Shown here: positions 28,795 through 37,436 of the stretch, piece after piece
How the letters are laid out: each line of letters starts with the position of its first letter
Position numbering within the stretch: position 1 is the stretch's first letter
Assembly: GCF_004337475.1 (NCBI RefSeq)
Contig: NZ_SJZJ01000017.1
Span: 58,283-122,282 of the forward strand
DNA length: 64,000 nt
Reading direction: 5' to 3'
Source of the DNA: Nocardioides jejuensis
Lineage (GTDB): Bacteria; Actinomycetota; Actinomycetes; Propionibacteriales; Nocardioidaceae
Made by a program: the position numbers and the translations under genes
The notes under the pieces: generated by a model
Databases searched by the model: none
Seen by the model: only the letters and a program-made list of their open reading frames with translations
Told to the model about the DNA's origin: nothing

Positions 28795-31700
28795 GTGACC
28801 ACCACCCAGCTCTCGCCCGCTCCCGCCTCCGCTCCCGCCTCCACGGCCTCCGCCCCGGCCGCCGCCCCGCGTGTCCGGATCGCACCTCACGACCAGCCGG
28901 GTCACGTTGCCTGCACCGTGACCTGGCCCGCCGAGCCTCCGCTCGTCGCGGACGCCGTTGCGCTCTTCGACAGCCTCGGCCTCCGGGTCGCCCGCCACGG
29001 CACCGACCGTGACAGCGACGTATTCGACCTCGTCGGCTCCGTGGGCGACGAGGACCGCTTCGCCGACGCGCTCGCGGCCATCCACCGTGGTCACGCCGAG
29101 CAGGACGGCCTGAACCGCCTGGTCACCTCGGCAGCGCTCGACTGGCGCCAGGTCAGCCTGGTCCGCGCTCTGTGTCGCTACCTCCGCCAGGCCGGCAGTG
29201 CCCTCGGTCTCGACTACGTCGAGCAGACCCTGGTGCGCAACACGAACGCCGTGCGGGCGATCGTGACGCTCTTCGAGGCGCGCTTCGACCCGGACGCGGA
29301 GGAGTCGGCCGAAGAGGTCGCGGAGGCCGAGCTCGTCGCCGCCCTCGACGGCGTCGCCACCCTGGACGAGGACCGCGTGCTGCGCAGCATCGCCGAGGTC
29401 GTCCGCGCGACGCAGCGGACCAGCTACTGGTGCCGCGATGCGGCCGGCGACCCGCTCCCCCGGATCACGCTGAAGATCGAGCCCGGGCGCCTCTCGTTCG
29501 TGCCGGCTCCCCTTCCGCTGGTCGAGACCTGGGTCTACTCGCCGGAGGTCGAGGGCCTCCACCTCCGGACCGCGCGCGTGGCCCGCGGCGGGCTCCGCTG
29601 GTCCGAGCGCCCGGAGGACTTCCGCACCGAGGTGCTCAGCCTGATGAAGGCCCAGGCGGTGAAGAACTCCGTCATTGTCCCGGCCGGGGCGAAGGGCGCC
29701 TTCGTCGTGCGTGCGCCCCTCGACGGCCTCGCTGCGGACGCCGCACGCGACGCGGTGCGCGCGGCGTACGCGACGTTCGTACGGGGTCTCCTCGACGTCA
29801 CGGACAACCTCGTCGGCGGCGCGGAGCAGCCCCCTGTCGGCGTACGCCGCCACGACGGGACCGACTCCTACCTCGTCGTCGCTGCCGACAAAGGCACGGC
29901 GACCTTCTCCGACCTCGCGAACTCGGTGGCCGCGGAGTACGACTTCTGGCTCGGCGACGCGTTCGCCTCGGGCGGCTCGGCGGGCTACGACCACAAGGGC
30001 ATGGGCATCACCGCCCGCGGCGCGTGGGTCTCGGTCGAGGCCCACCTGCGGGAGATCGGCCTGGATCCGACCCGCGACGAGCTGACCGTCGTCGGCATCG
30101 GAGACATGTCCGGCGACGTCTTCGGCAACGGCATGCTGCTCTCCGACCGGATCCGCCTCGTGGCCGCCTTCGACCACCGGCACATCTTCCTGGACCCCGA
30201 CCCCGACCCCACCGCGTCGCACGCCGAGCGGCAGCGGCTCTTCGACCTACCCGGCTCGACCTGGGCGTCGTACGACGCGTCGCTGCTGTCGGCGGGCGGT
30301 GGAGTGCACTCCCGGCAGGCCAAGCAGATCCCGCTCACGCCGCGCGTCCGCGAACGTCTCGGCATCACCGAGGATCGCGCGTCGATGACGCCGGACGAGC
30401 TGATCGCCGCGCTCCTCGCGGCACCGGTTGCCCTCCTGTGGAACGGGGGCGTCGGCACCTACGTCAAGGCGACCGACGAGACGCACGCCCAGGCGGGCGA
30501 CACGACCAACGAGGCAGTGCGGATCGACGCCAGTCGCCTCCGCGCCCGGATCGTCGGCGAAGGGGGCAACCTCGGCCTGACGCAGCGGGCACGCATCGAG
30601 TTCGCGCAGCACGGCGGACGGGTCAACGCGGACTTCGTCGACAACTCCGCGGGCGTCGACACCTCCGACCACGAGGTGAACCTCAAGGTCCTCATCGACG
30701 CGGGCGTTGCCCGCGGCCGGTTCACGCCGGCGGAGCGCGATGACCTGCTCGCCTCGATGCAGGACGACGTCGCCGCCGCGGTCCTTGCCGACAACCGGGA
30801 CCAGGCGCTCGCGATCAGCCTCGCCGTACGCCGCGGGGCGCTGGGCCTGGACCGCCACTCGCGTCTGATCGCCATGCTCGAGCGCGACGGTCGTCTGGTC
30901 CGCAGCCTCGAGAACCTTCCGGACGACGAGGAGCTGGCCCGCCGCCGCGCCCGGGGCGAGGCGCTGAGCCGACCCGAGGTGGCCACGTTGCTGGCCTGGT
31001 CGAAGGGCAGTGTCCGCGCTGACCTGCTCGCCTCCGACCTGCCGGACGATGGTGCGGTCCAGGCGATGCTCGACGGCTACTTCCCGCCGCCGGTGCGCGA
31101 CGCCGCACTGATCGCGGCTCATCCCCTGGTCCGCGAGATCGCCGGCACGGTGCTGGCCAACGACCTGGTCAACCAGGCCGGGCCCGGCTTCTTCTGCCGA
31201 CTCGAGGAGCGCACCGGTGCCCGCCTGCCCGAAGCCGCGGCGGCGTTCTTCATCGCGCGTGAGGCCCTCGGCCTGCGGGAGCTCTGGCACGAGGTGGTCG
31301 CACATCTGGAAACCGCCGAGGTCGAGACCGTCTTCGATGCCCTGGCCCGGGTGCAGGACCTCACCGAGCAGGCGTCGACCTGGCTGCTCCGCCACGACCG
31401 CGTAGGCGGCGGGCTGGCCGCTGAGGTCACCCGTCTGGCCCGTCAGATCAGTCAGGTCCGGGACGCGCTCGTCGACGCCCTCGACGAGAGCCAGCAGGCA
31501 CTGGTCGACGAGGAGAGGGTGCGGTTCGTCGAGGCGGGCCTGCCCGAGGCAACGGCGCAGCGGCTGGCGCTCTGCGGCCCCCTCGCCGCCGCGCTCGACG
31601 TCGTGGAAGCAGCGACCCGGGCGGACGCCCTGCCCCTGCAGGCGACCGCGGCGTTCTTCGAGGTCGGCCGGCTGCTGCAGCTCGACTGGCTCCGCTCGCG

Positions 31701-32046
31701 CGCAGTCGCCACGCCGGGCAATCCGCACTGGGTCGCGCACGCCTGGTCCGCCGTCGCCGACGACCTGCTCTCGCTCCAGGGAGAGCTGACCGTCGCCGCC
31801 CTGCTCCGGCCCGCCGACGGGTGCGCCGGCAGCGGTGCTCCCTGCGATCACCAGGACCACCGCTGCGACGCGGTCGCCTCAGCGGCTGCGGACGGCGTCG
31901 TGGCCGCCTGGGCTGCCCGGCACCGTCAGGCAGTCGGCAGGGTCGACGCACTCGTCACCGAGCTCCGGGCCGCGCCCGCCGTCGACCTGGCCATGCTGAC
32001 CGTCGCCGCACAGCAGCTCCGGGCTCTGGCCCGCAGCGCCGCCTGA
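28795..32046 (+). CDS. large NAD-type glutamate dehydrogenase, N-terminally short form
   Basis: A 1083-residue member of the NAD-glutamate dehydrogenase (Bac_GDH) family, which oxidatively deaminates glutamate to 2-oxoglutarate. The catalytic part is recognisable: RVARGGLRWSERPEDFRTEV, VPAGAKGAFVVRAPL (substrate lysine), YDHKGMGITARGAWVSVEAH, and the NAD-binding GIGDMSGDVFGNGML. The ~1600-residue 180-kDa enzymes have a long ACT-containing N-terminus; only ~250 residues precede the catalytic core here. A Cys/His-rich insert (CAGSGAPCDHQDHRC) lies near residue 1015. The start is uncertain: GTG at 28795 is preferred, GTG at 28744 would crowd operator copy 3. A terminator follows. Confidence 0.88.
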   Translation: MTTTQLSPAPASAPASTASAPAAAPRVRIAPHDQPGHVACTVTWPAEPPLVADAVALFDSLGLRVARHGTDRDSDVFDLVGSVGDEDRFADALAAIHRGHAEQDGLNRLVTSAALDWRQVSLVRALCRYLRQAGSALGLDYVEQTLVRNTNAVRAIVTLFEARFDPDAEESAEEVAEAELVAALDGVATLDEDRVLRSIAEVVRATQRTSYWCRDAAGDPLPRITLKIEPGRLSFVPAPLPLVETWVYSPEVEGLHLRTARVARGGLRWSERPEDFRTEVLSLMKAQAVKNSVIVPAGAKGAFVVRAPLDGLAADAARDAVRAAYATFVRGLLDVTDNLVGGAEQPPVGVRRHDGTDSYLVVAADKGTATFSDLANSVAAEYDFWLGDAFASGGSAGYDHKGMGITARGAWVSVEAHLREIGLDPTRDELTVVGIGDMSGDVFGNGMLLSDRIRLVAAFDHRHIFLDPDPDPTASHAERQRLFDLPGSTWASYDASLLSAGGGVHSRQAKQIPLTPRVRERLGITEDRASMTPDELIAALLAAPVALLWNGGVGTYVKATDETHAQAGDTTNEAVRIDASRLRARIVGEGGNLGLTQRARIEFAQHGGRVNADFVDNSAGVDTSDHEVNLKVLIDAGVARGRFTPAERDDLLASMQDDVAAAVLADNRDQALAISLAVRRGALGLDRHSRLIAMLERDGRLVRSLENLPDDEELARRRARGEALSRPEVATLLAWSKGSVRADLLASDLPDDGAVQAMLDGYFPPPVRDAALIAAHPLVREIAGTVLANDLVNQAGPGFFCRLEERTGARLPEAAAAFFIAREALGLRELWHEVVAHLETAEVETVFDALARVQDLTEQASTWLLRHDRVGGGLAAEVTRLARQISQVRDALVDALDESQQALVDEERVRFVEAGLPEATAQRLALCGPLAAALDVVEAATRADALPLQATAAFFEVGRLLQLDWLRSRAVATPGNPHWVAHAWSAVADDLLSLQGELTVAALLRPADGCAGSGAPCDHQDHRCDAVASAAADGVVAAWAARHRQAVGRVDALVTELRAAPAVDLAMLTVAAQQLRALARSAA

Positions 32047-32058
32047 CCGCAGACGAAA

Positions 32059-32088
32059 GGGCCCGTCCACCGTGAGGTGGACGGGCCC
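32059..32088. terminator. terminator between glutamate dehydrogenase and hutR
   Basis: A 13-bp perfect stem, GGGCCCGTCCACC with its complement, and a GTGA loop, placed between two convergent genes. Confidence 0.85.
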
Positions 32089-32102
32089 TGTCGGTGTCGG
32101 GA

Positions 32103-32858
32103 TCAGCCGCCGCCGAGGCGGCGCGAGAGCAGACGAGCGGTCGCGGTGACGTCGACGACGAGCCGCTGCACCAGATCGCGGGTCTGTTCGGCGACCGGGT
32201 AGGTCACCGTCACGGCGGCCACGGGATAGCGCGCGGCGTCCAGCACGGGGACCGCGATGGACGCCAGGCCCTCGGAGACCTCGCCGTCCTCGCTCGCCCA
32301 GCCCTGCGCGCGGACGTCCACCAGAAGGCGGCGCAGGTTGGACAGCGACGACGGCGCACCGGCGACCCCGGCGGCGAACGCGTCGCGGTCGGCGTACAGC
32401 GCCTTGACCTGGGGTTGCGGCAGGGCCGCGAGCATGGCGCGCCCCGACGCCGTGGTGAACGCCGGGAGCCGGACGCCCACGTCGGTGATCAGCAGCGGCC
32501 GCCCGGCGGCGCGCTCCTCGATGACGTAGACGACATCGCGACCGAGCAGCACCGACAGGTGCGCACTGTTGCGGCACCGGTCGGCAAGCGCTGCCAGTGG
32601 ACGGCGGGCCAGGCGCTGCAACGGCTCCTGCCGGGCATAGCCGCTGCCGAGCTCGTGTGCGGCGACGCCGAGGCCGTAGACCCGCTGGTCGGGGTAGTGC
32701 ACGACGAAGCCGAACTCGATCAGCGTGTTGAGGAGGTGGTACGTCGTCGAGCGCGGCAGCTGGAGGGAGCGCGCGATCGCAGTCGCCTGGACCGGGCTGG
32801 CCTGGCTGGAGAGGTAGCGCAGGATGCCGAGCGTCTGCTCGGCCGCAGGAACGGCCAT
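32103..32858 (-). CDS. IclR family regulator, probable hut regulator
   Basis: A 251-residue IclR-type protein. The N-terminal winged helix (VPAAEQTLGILRYLSSQASPV, AIARSLQLPRSTTYHLLNTLIEFG) binds DNA, and the C-terminal effector domain includes HLSVLLGRDVVYVIEERA, AFTTASGRAMLAALP and the late SIAVPVLDAARYPVAAVTV. It lies 20 nt after hutH in the same direction, so it is co-transcribed with the first enzyme of the pathway. I infer that it binds the four GTCTGGGAT palindromes; urocanate would be the usual hut inducer, but nothing in the sequence proves the ligand. Confidence 0.85.
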   Translation of the reverse strand: MAVPAAEQTLGILRYLSSQASPVQATAIARSLQLPRSTTYHLLNTLIEFGFVVHYPDQRVYGLGVAAHELGSGYARQEPLQRLARRPLAALADRCRNSAHLSVLLGRDVVYVIEERAAGRPLLITDVGVRLPAFTTASGRAMLAALPQPQVKALYADRDAFAAGVAGAPSSLSNLRRLLVDVRAQGWASEDGEVSEGLASIAVPVLDAARYPVAAVTVTYPVAEQTRDLVQRLVVDVTATARLLSRRLGGG

Positions 32859-32878
32859 GGACCCACCTCTCCCAGGAC

Positions 32879-34447
32879 TCAGGCCAGCGTACCGACGACC
32901 GACTCCGCCGCGGCGAGGACAGCGCCCTCGGCGACGAGCGCGACGGCAGCCTCGATCTCGGGCGAGAGCCAGCGGTCCACGCCAGGCCCCTGGATACCTG
33001 CCTCGCGCAGGCGGCGGATGACTGCGCCCGTCGCCGGCGACGGCTCCAGCGGCGCGCGCAGGTCGAGGGCGCGGGCAGCCGTGAGCACCTCGATCGCGAG
33101 GACCCGGGTCAGGCCGTCGACCGACTTCCGCAGCTTGCGGGCAGCGGACCAGCCCATCGAGACGTGGTCCTCCTGCATGGCGCTGGACGGGATGGAGTCC
33201 ACCGACGCGGGGGCTGCGAGGCGCTTCAGCTCGGAGACGATCGCCGCCTGCGTGTACTGGGCGATCATGTGGCCGCTGTCGACACCCGGGTCGTCGGCGA
33301 GGAACGGCGGCAGGCCGTGGTTGCGGGCCTTGTCGAGGAACCGGTCCGTGCGTCGTTCGGAGATGGACGCGACGTCGGCCGCGATGATCGCGAGGAAGTC
33401 GAGGACGTAGGCCACCGGAGCGCCGTGGAAGTTGCCGTTGGACTCCACCCGGCCGTCGATGACGACCGGGTTGTCGACCGCGCTGGCGAGCTCGCGGCCG
33501 GCCACCGTGGCGGCGTGGGCCATGGTGTCGCGCGCGGCACCGTGCACCTGCGGCGAGCAGCGCAGCGAGTAGGCGTCCTGGACCCGGTTGCAGTCGGGAC
33601 CGCGGTGCGAGGCGACAACGCCGGAGTCCCGCAGCAGGGTGACGAGATTGGCCGCGCTGAGCGCCTGGCCGGGGTGCGGACGGATCGCCTGGAGCTCCGG
33701 GGCGAACACGCGGTCGGTGCCGAGCTGGCCCTCGACGCTCATCGCGGCGGCGATGTCGGCGGTGGCCAGCAGCATCCGGAGGTCCTCGAGGGCGAGCACC
33801 AGCATGCCGAGCATGCCGTCGGTGCCGTTGATGAGCGCCAGGCCCTCCTTCTCGACGAACTCGACGGGCGCAAGTCCGGCTGCGCTGAGCGCCTCGGCGG
33901 CGGGCATCAGGGTGCCGGCTGCGTCGCGGACCTCGCCCTCGCCCATCAGCGCCAGCGCGCAGTGCGAGAGCGGAGCGAGGTCGCCGGAGCAGCCGAGCGA
34001 GCCGTACTCGCGGACGACGGGCGTGATGCCGTGGGTGAGCAGGTCGGCGAGGAGCTGCGCGGTCTGCGGACGTACGCCGGTGTGGCCGGTGGCGAGGGTG
34101 GAGAGGCGCAGCAGCATGAGGGCACGGACCACCTCCCGCTCGACCTCCGGACCGGAGCCGGCCGCGTGCGACCGGACGAGCGAACGCTGCAGCTGTGCGC
34201 GGAGCTCGGGAGCGATGTGACGCGTGGCAAGGGCGCCGAAGCCGGTGGAGACGCCGTACGCCGGCACGGTGGCGCCGGCCAGCTCGTCGATCACCAGGCG
34301 CGCGGCGCCGAGTGCGGTCAGCGCGTCGTCGGAGAGGGTCACGGCGGCGCCGTGGCGTGCGACGGCGACCACGTCCTCGAACGAGACCGGGCCGGTGCCC
34401 ACGGAGACGGTGGCGGCGGGACGGGCGACGTTGATCATGGCGGTCAT
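32879..34447 (-). CDS. hutH: histidine ammonia-lyase
   Basis: A 522-residue lyase that removes ammonia from L-histidine to give urocanate, the entry step of the pathway. The MIO-forming triad reads Cys153-Ser154-Gly155 (GSLGCSGDLAPLSH) where most histidases have Ala-Ser-Gly; the family signature allows Ala, Ser or Cys there, so activity is expected. Other family motifs are VPAYGVSTGFGALA, DAYSLRCSPQVHGA and QEDHVSMGWSAARKLR. The gene appears leaderless: TGTAAT (minus strand, 34459-34454) ends 6 nt before the ATG. A perfect HutR-type palindrome lies 55-70 nt upstream. Confidence 0.95.
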   Translation of the reverse strand: MTAMINVARPAATVSVGTGPVSFEDVVAVARHGAAVTLSDDALTALGAARLVIDELAGATVPAYGVSTGFGALATRHIAPELRAQLQRSLVRSHAAGSGPEVEREVVRALMLLRLSTLATGHTGVRPQTAQLLADLLTHGITPVVREYGSLGCSGDLAPLSHCALALMGEGEVRDAAGTLMPAAEALSAAGLAPVEFVEKEGLALINGTDGMLGMLVLALEDLRMLLATADIAAAMSVEGQLGTDRVFAPELQAIRPHPGQALSAANLVTLLRDSGVVASHRGPDCNRVQDAYSLRCSPQVHGAARDTMAHAATVAGRELASAVDNPVVIDGRVESNGNFHGAPVAYVLDFLAIIAADVASISERRTDRFLDKARNHGLPPFLADDPGVDSGHMIAQYTQAAIVSELKRLAAPASVDSIPSSAMQEDHVSMGWSAARKLRKSVDGLTRVLAIEVLTAARALDLRAPLEPSPATGAVIRRLREAGIQGPGVDRWLSPEIEAAVALVAEGAVLAAAESVVGTLA

Positions 34448-34453
34448 GGGTCA

Positions 34454-34459
34454 ATTACA
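34454..34459 (-). promoter_or_regulatory. -10 element of leaderless hutH promoter
   Basis: TGTAAT on the minus strand, one base from the TATAAT consensus, ends 6 nt before the hutH ATG. Confidence 0.6.
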
Positions 34460-34501
34460 GGACCCCTCGCCCCGATCGAGAATCCCCCCACCGGCCCAAC
34501 G

Positions 34502-34517
34502 GTCTGGGATCCCAGAC
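34502..34517. promoter_or_regulatory. HutR-type palindrome, copy 4 (perfect)
   Basis: GTCTGGGATCCCAGAC is a perfect 16-bp palindrome 55 nt upstream of hutH and 29 nt upstream of the divergent acyltransferase gene. It is the best match among the four copies and gives the consensus GTCTGGGATNCCAGAC. Confidence 0.78.
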
Positions 34518-34545
34518 AAACGACGATGCGCGATACCGTTCAGGA

Positions 34546-35238
34546 GTGCTGATCTCCCACCGCCTGACCGCCCGCGCAATCCACGCGGTGTGGCGTCGCC
34601 TCGAGTTCTGGGGTTCGGTGGCGCCCGGCACCGACAAGGCCGACGAGTTCGGCACCTTCGGTCGCCGGTCGATGATCACCTTCCCGTACGCCGCACTCTT
34701 CGGCTGCGCGGAGATCCATCTCGGGGAGGACACCCTCATCGGGCGGCACTGCTCCCTGTCCGTGGGCTACGGCGACGACGACCCGTCACTCCCCCAGCGT
34801 GGCCTCGTGATCGGCGACCGGTGCGTGATCGGCCAGCGCGCCACCATCACCGCCCACGAGTCGATCGAGATCGGCGACGACGTCTGGTTCGGCCAGGACG
34901 TCTTCGTCTCCGACTCCGGCCACGGCTACCAGGACCCGGAGACCCCGATCGGCGTCCAGTGGGGCGAGCGCTCCCCCGTCCTCATCGGCGCGGGATCCTG
35001 GGTGGGCCACGGCGCGATCCTGCTCCCGGGCACGCGACTGGGGCGCAACACCGTCGTCGCGGCCGGCAGCGTCGTCCGCGGAGAGTTCCCCGACCACGCC
35101 GTCATCGGCGGCGTACCTGCCCGGGTGCTGCGGCGGTTCGAGCCCGGCCTCGGCTGGGCTCCCGCGAGCGGCGAGGGCGAGGTGCGGCCGATCTGGCGCC
35201 ACGAGGACGTCGAGCGGCTGCTCTCCGGCGAGGCCTGA
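34546..35238 (+). CDS. hexapeptide-repeat acyltransferase
   Basis: A 230-residue left-handed beta-helix acyltransferase of the CysE/LacA type. Hexapeptide turns are visible at IHLGEDTLIGRHCSLSVG, LVIGDRCVIGQRATITAH, IEIGDDVWFGQDVFVSD, VLIGAGSWVGHGAILLPGTRLGR (in parts) and a closing VIGGVPARVLRRF. It transfers an acetyl or similar group to an unknown sugar or amino-sugar acceptor. The GTG at 34546 is probably a leaderless start: TACCGT (34534-34539) lies 6 nt upstream. It abuts the convergent CDP-glycerol transferase gene, which hints at a shared surface-polymer role. Confidence 0.85.
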   Translation: MLISHRLTARAIHAVWRRLEFWGSVAPGTDKADEFGTFGRRSMITFPYAALFGCAEIHLGEDTLIGRHCSLSVGYGDDDPSLPQRGLVIGDRCVIGQRATITAHESIEIGDDVWFGQDVFVSDSGHGYQDPETPIGVQWGERSPVLIGAGSWVGHGAILLPGTRLGRNTVVAAGSVVRGEFPDHAVIGGVPARVLRRFEPGLGWAPASGEGEVRPIWRHEDVERLLSGEA

Positions 35239-35240
35239 CC

Positions 35241-36389
35241 TCAGGCGATGACGGACTCGGCCACGTCGAGCAGGCCGAGGTCGCCCAGCAACGCGTCGCG
35301 GCGTACGACGAGGTCGCCGACCGTCTCGACGAAGCGCCGGGTGCTGTCACCCACGGCGTTGTCGTCGAAGTAGTGGTGACGCATCGCCACGCGCGCGAGG
35401 TGGTGGGTGTCGTGCTCCAGACGATCGGTCACCAGGGACGTCAGGTCGTGGAGGTTGTCGGAGTCGAGCACGTCGGCGCAGCGGCTGACCGGCACCTCGA
35501 GGCGCAGGCGGTCCGCGTCGTGGTGGCGATCGGTGATCATGATCGGCTTGTCGGTCTGCAGGTAGAGCCAGTCCAGGCCCACCGACGAGACATCGGTGAC
35601 CATCGCGTCGCAGCGCGGGAAGACCGCGAGGATGTCACCGGTGAGCACGGACTCGTGCCCGGACGAAGGATCACGTCGGGCCGCGTCCGCGAGCATCTCG
35701 ATGATGGCGAGGTGGTTGTCGCGAATGTCCGGCGTCTCGCTCGTGCCCACACGCGGGTGCGGCTTGTAGACCACGCGCGTGTCGGGGACCGCCAGCAGGG
35801 AGCGCACGATCTCGGGGCCGAAGAGGTCGACCGAGGTGTAGTCGTTGTACTCCGCGTCGCCCTCCCAGGTGGGCGCGTAGAGCACGGTGCGGCGCTCGGA
35901 GGCAGCGATGATCGGCTCCGGTCGCAGGTCGAGCTGCGGCCGGCCGATGCGGATCAGCCGCGACTCGTCGAGCTCCATCACGGCAGCGCGCTGGCGCTGC
36001 ACCGCGGCCTCTCCGGCGACGAAGACCCGGTCGTAGGCCTTGGCGTTGTTGCTCACCATCGACTGCTTGTCGCTCTCGCCGTGGTTGATGTGCACGTGCA
36101 GCATCCGGCTCTGGAGCAGCGAGTTGAAGTTGAACATGCTGTTGTTGCAGTAGACGGCGACCTTGGGGTCGATCTCGGCGTACAGCTCGGCGAGGTCGTT
36201 GAAGCCCGGCGCATCGAAGACACGGAGCCGCGTGTGCTCCCGGACGATCGCGGCGGTCTCCTCGTTGCGGGTCACGATGCCCGTCGGATGGGTCGCGTCG
36301 AGGCGCTCCAGCACCGGCAGCCACTGCAGCAGCTGGTAGACACGGGCCGGGTCGTCGGCGAAGTACGCGATCACGTCGGGGTTCTGCAC
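35241..36389 (-). CDS. CDP-glycerol:glycerophosphotransferase family protein
   Basis: A 382-residue protein with the Glyphos_transf fold used by teichoic acid polymerases of the TagF/TagB type. Family motifs are TVLYAPTWEGDAEYNDYTS, VVYKPHPRVG, DAMVTDVSSVGLDWLYLQTDKPIMI and RHHYFDDNAVGDSTRRF. No membrane helix is seen, so it would act at the inner face of the membrane. No other teichoic acid genes are in the window. The GTG start is leaderless, with TAAAAT 6 nt upstream. Confidence 0.85.
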   Translation of the reverse strand: MQNPDVIAYFADDPARVYQLLQWLPVLERLDATHPTGIVTRNEETAAIVREHTRLRVFDAPGFNDLAELYAEIDPKVAVYCNNSMFNFNSLLQSRMLHVHINHGESDKQSMVSNNAKAYDRVFVAGEAAVQRQRAAVMELDESRLIRIGRPQLDLRPEPIIAASERRTVLYAPTWEGDAEYNDYTSVDLFGPEIVRSLLAVPDTRVVYKPHPRVGTSETPDIRDNHLAIIEMLADAARRDPSSGHESVLTGDILAVFPRCDAMVTDVSSVGLDWLYLQTDKPIMITDRHHDADRLRLEVPVSRCADVLDSDNLHDLTSLVTDRLEHDTHHLARVAMRHHYFDDNAVGDSTRRFVETVGDLVVRRDALLGDLGLLDVAESVIA

Positions 36390-36395
36390 CCCCCA

Positions 36396-36401
36396 ATTTT
36401 A
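36396..36401 (-). promoter_or_regulatory. -10 element of leaderless promoter, CDP-glycerol transferase gene
   Basis: TAAAAT on the minus strand, 6 nt before the GTG start at 36389, in an otherwise very GC-rich region. It decides the start codon. Confidence 0.6.
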
Positions 36402-36439
36402 CGGGGTCGGAGGGGATGCTCCGGACACACCGGACGCGC

Positions 36440-37363
36440 TCAGCTCCGGATCGTCGTCACATCCCACTTCTCGCCGCCGTCAGTGCTGCGCGCGACCGCG
36501 TCGCCGCCCACGACGACGGCCGTGTCGGAGTCGGTGAAGAGGCCCCACGGGCCGGTCCCCTCGACGCAGTACGCCGTGGTGAAGTCGGTGCCGCCGTCGG
36601 TCGAGCGCTGGACCGAGATGCCGTCGCAGCCGTCCTTGTCGGCGAGGGCCAGGGCGGTCGTCGCGGAGACGAAGCCGACCGTCTTCATGTCGCTGTTGTT
36701 GCCCAGGATCGACCACTCGTCGCCGCCGGACACGGTGCCGAGCAGACGCCCGTCCGTGCAGGCCAGGCGCGCGACCTTGTCGTCGAGGCCGGTGAGCGAC
36801 AGGGGCTCGCACGGCACGTCCACCTGACCCGACGGCGCGTGGACGGCGCCGGTGTCATCGGGGACGAGCGACCACATCGTCGGCACGGTGTCGAGCTTCG
36901 TCCAGGTGCGTCCGGCGTCGTCGGTGGCGAAGCCGACGCGCTCGCAGGCGCCGTCGACGCCGACCAGCTCGGCCTTCTCCTCCGACTGGACGTTGATCCC
37001 GCCCACAGCGCGGAGCCCGTCGACGGTGCGCTCGATGGAGCCACCCGCCGAGCCGATCACGGTGATCGACGCCGATCCGTCGGCGTCGCAGCCGCGCTCC
37101 TCCGTGCGTACGGCGAGGCCGTAGCCCGCGCCGACGACCCATGCGTCGGCCGTCGTGGCGGCGGGCTTGGAGCCGGTCGGCTTCGCGGAGTCCGACGCAG
37201 CCGGCTTGGACGGCTTCGTCTTCAGCGGATCGGGCAGCTTCGTCGTCATCGACCGCGCAGCGTCGTCCGGCTTCGGCAGTGAGTCGGGCTGGAGGGCGAG
37301 GAGTCCGAGACCGACAGCGAGAACTGCACCGGCGCCGAGCGCGAGGTCCGTGTAACGAGGCAC
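36440..37363 (-). CDS. membrane-anchored BNR/YCF48-like beta-propeller protein
   Basis: A 307-residue extracytoplasmic protein. One N-terminal hydrophobic helix (LALGAGAVLAVGLGLLAL) acts as anchor or signal, followed by a Lys/Pro/Ser linker (residues 30-75). The rest has BNR-type repeats with the S-x-D-x-G-x-x-W pattern (ATDDAGRTWTKLD, SGGDEWSIL, RSTDGGTDFTT, RSTDGGEKWDVT), as in sialidase- and photosystem-assembly-like propellers. No catalytic sialidase residues can be assigned. The function is unknown. Confidence 0.8.
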   Translation of the reverse strand: MPRYTDLALGAGAVLAVGLGLLALQPDSLPKPDDAARSMTTKLPDPLKTKPSKPAASDSAKPTGSKPAATTADAWVVGAGYGLAVRTEERGCDADGSASITVIGSAGGSIERTVDGLRAVGGINVQSEEKAELVGVDGACERVGFATDDAGRTWTKLDTVPTMWSLVPDDTGAVHAPSGQVDVPCEPLSLTGLDDKVARLACTDGRLLGTVSGGDEWSILGNNSDMKTVGFVSATTALALADKDGCDGISVQRSTDGGTDFTTAYCVEGTGPWGLFTDSDTAVVVGGDAVARSTDGGEKWDVTTIRS

Positions 37364-37409
37364 GCGGCGAGGCTACCGGTCCCGGACGCGTGACGTGGGG
37401 AGGTCGGCC

Positions 37410-37433
37410 ATGCTGCGCCTGACGGCGCAGCAT
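37410..37433 (-). terminator. terminator of the der operon
   Basis: A 10-bp perfect stem (ATGCTGCGCC / GGCGCAGCAT) with a 4-nt loop, immediately after the der stop codon on the minus strand. Confidence 0.75.
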
Positions 37434-37436
37434 CGA

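Noticed and set aside
32103..34454. IclR frame open through hutH, as if a 783-residue fusion
   Set aside because: The upstream part is a shadow frame of hutH on the same strand. The IclR domain starts cleanly at 32858.
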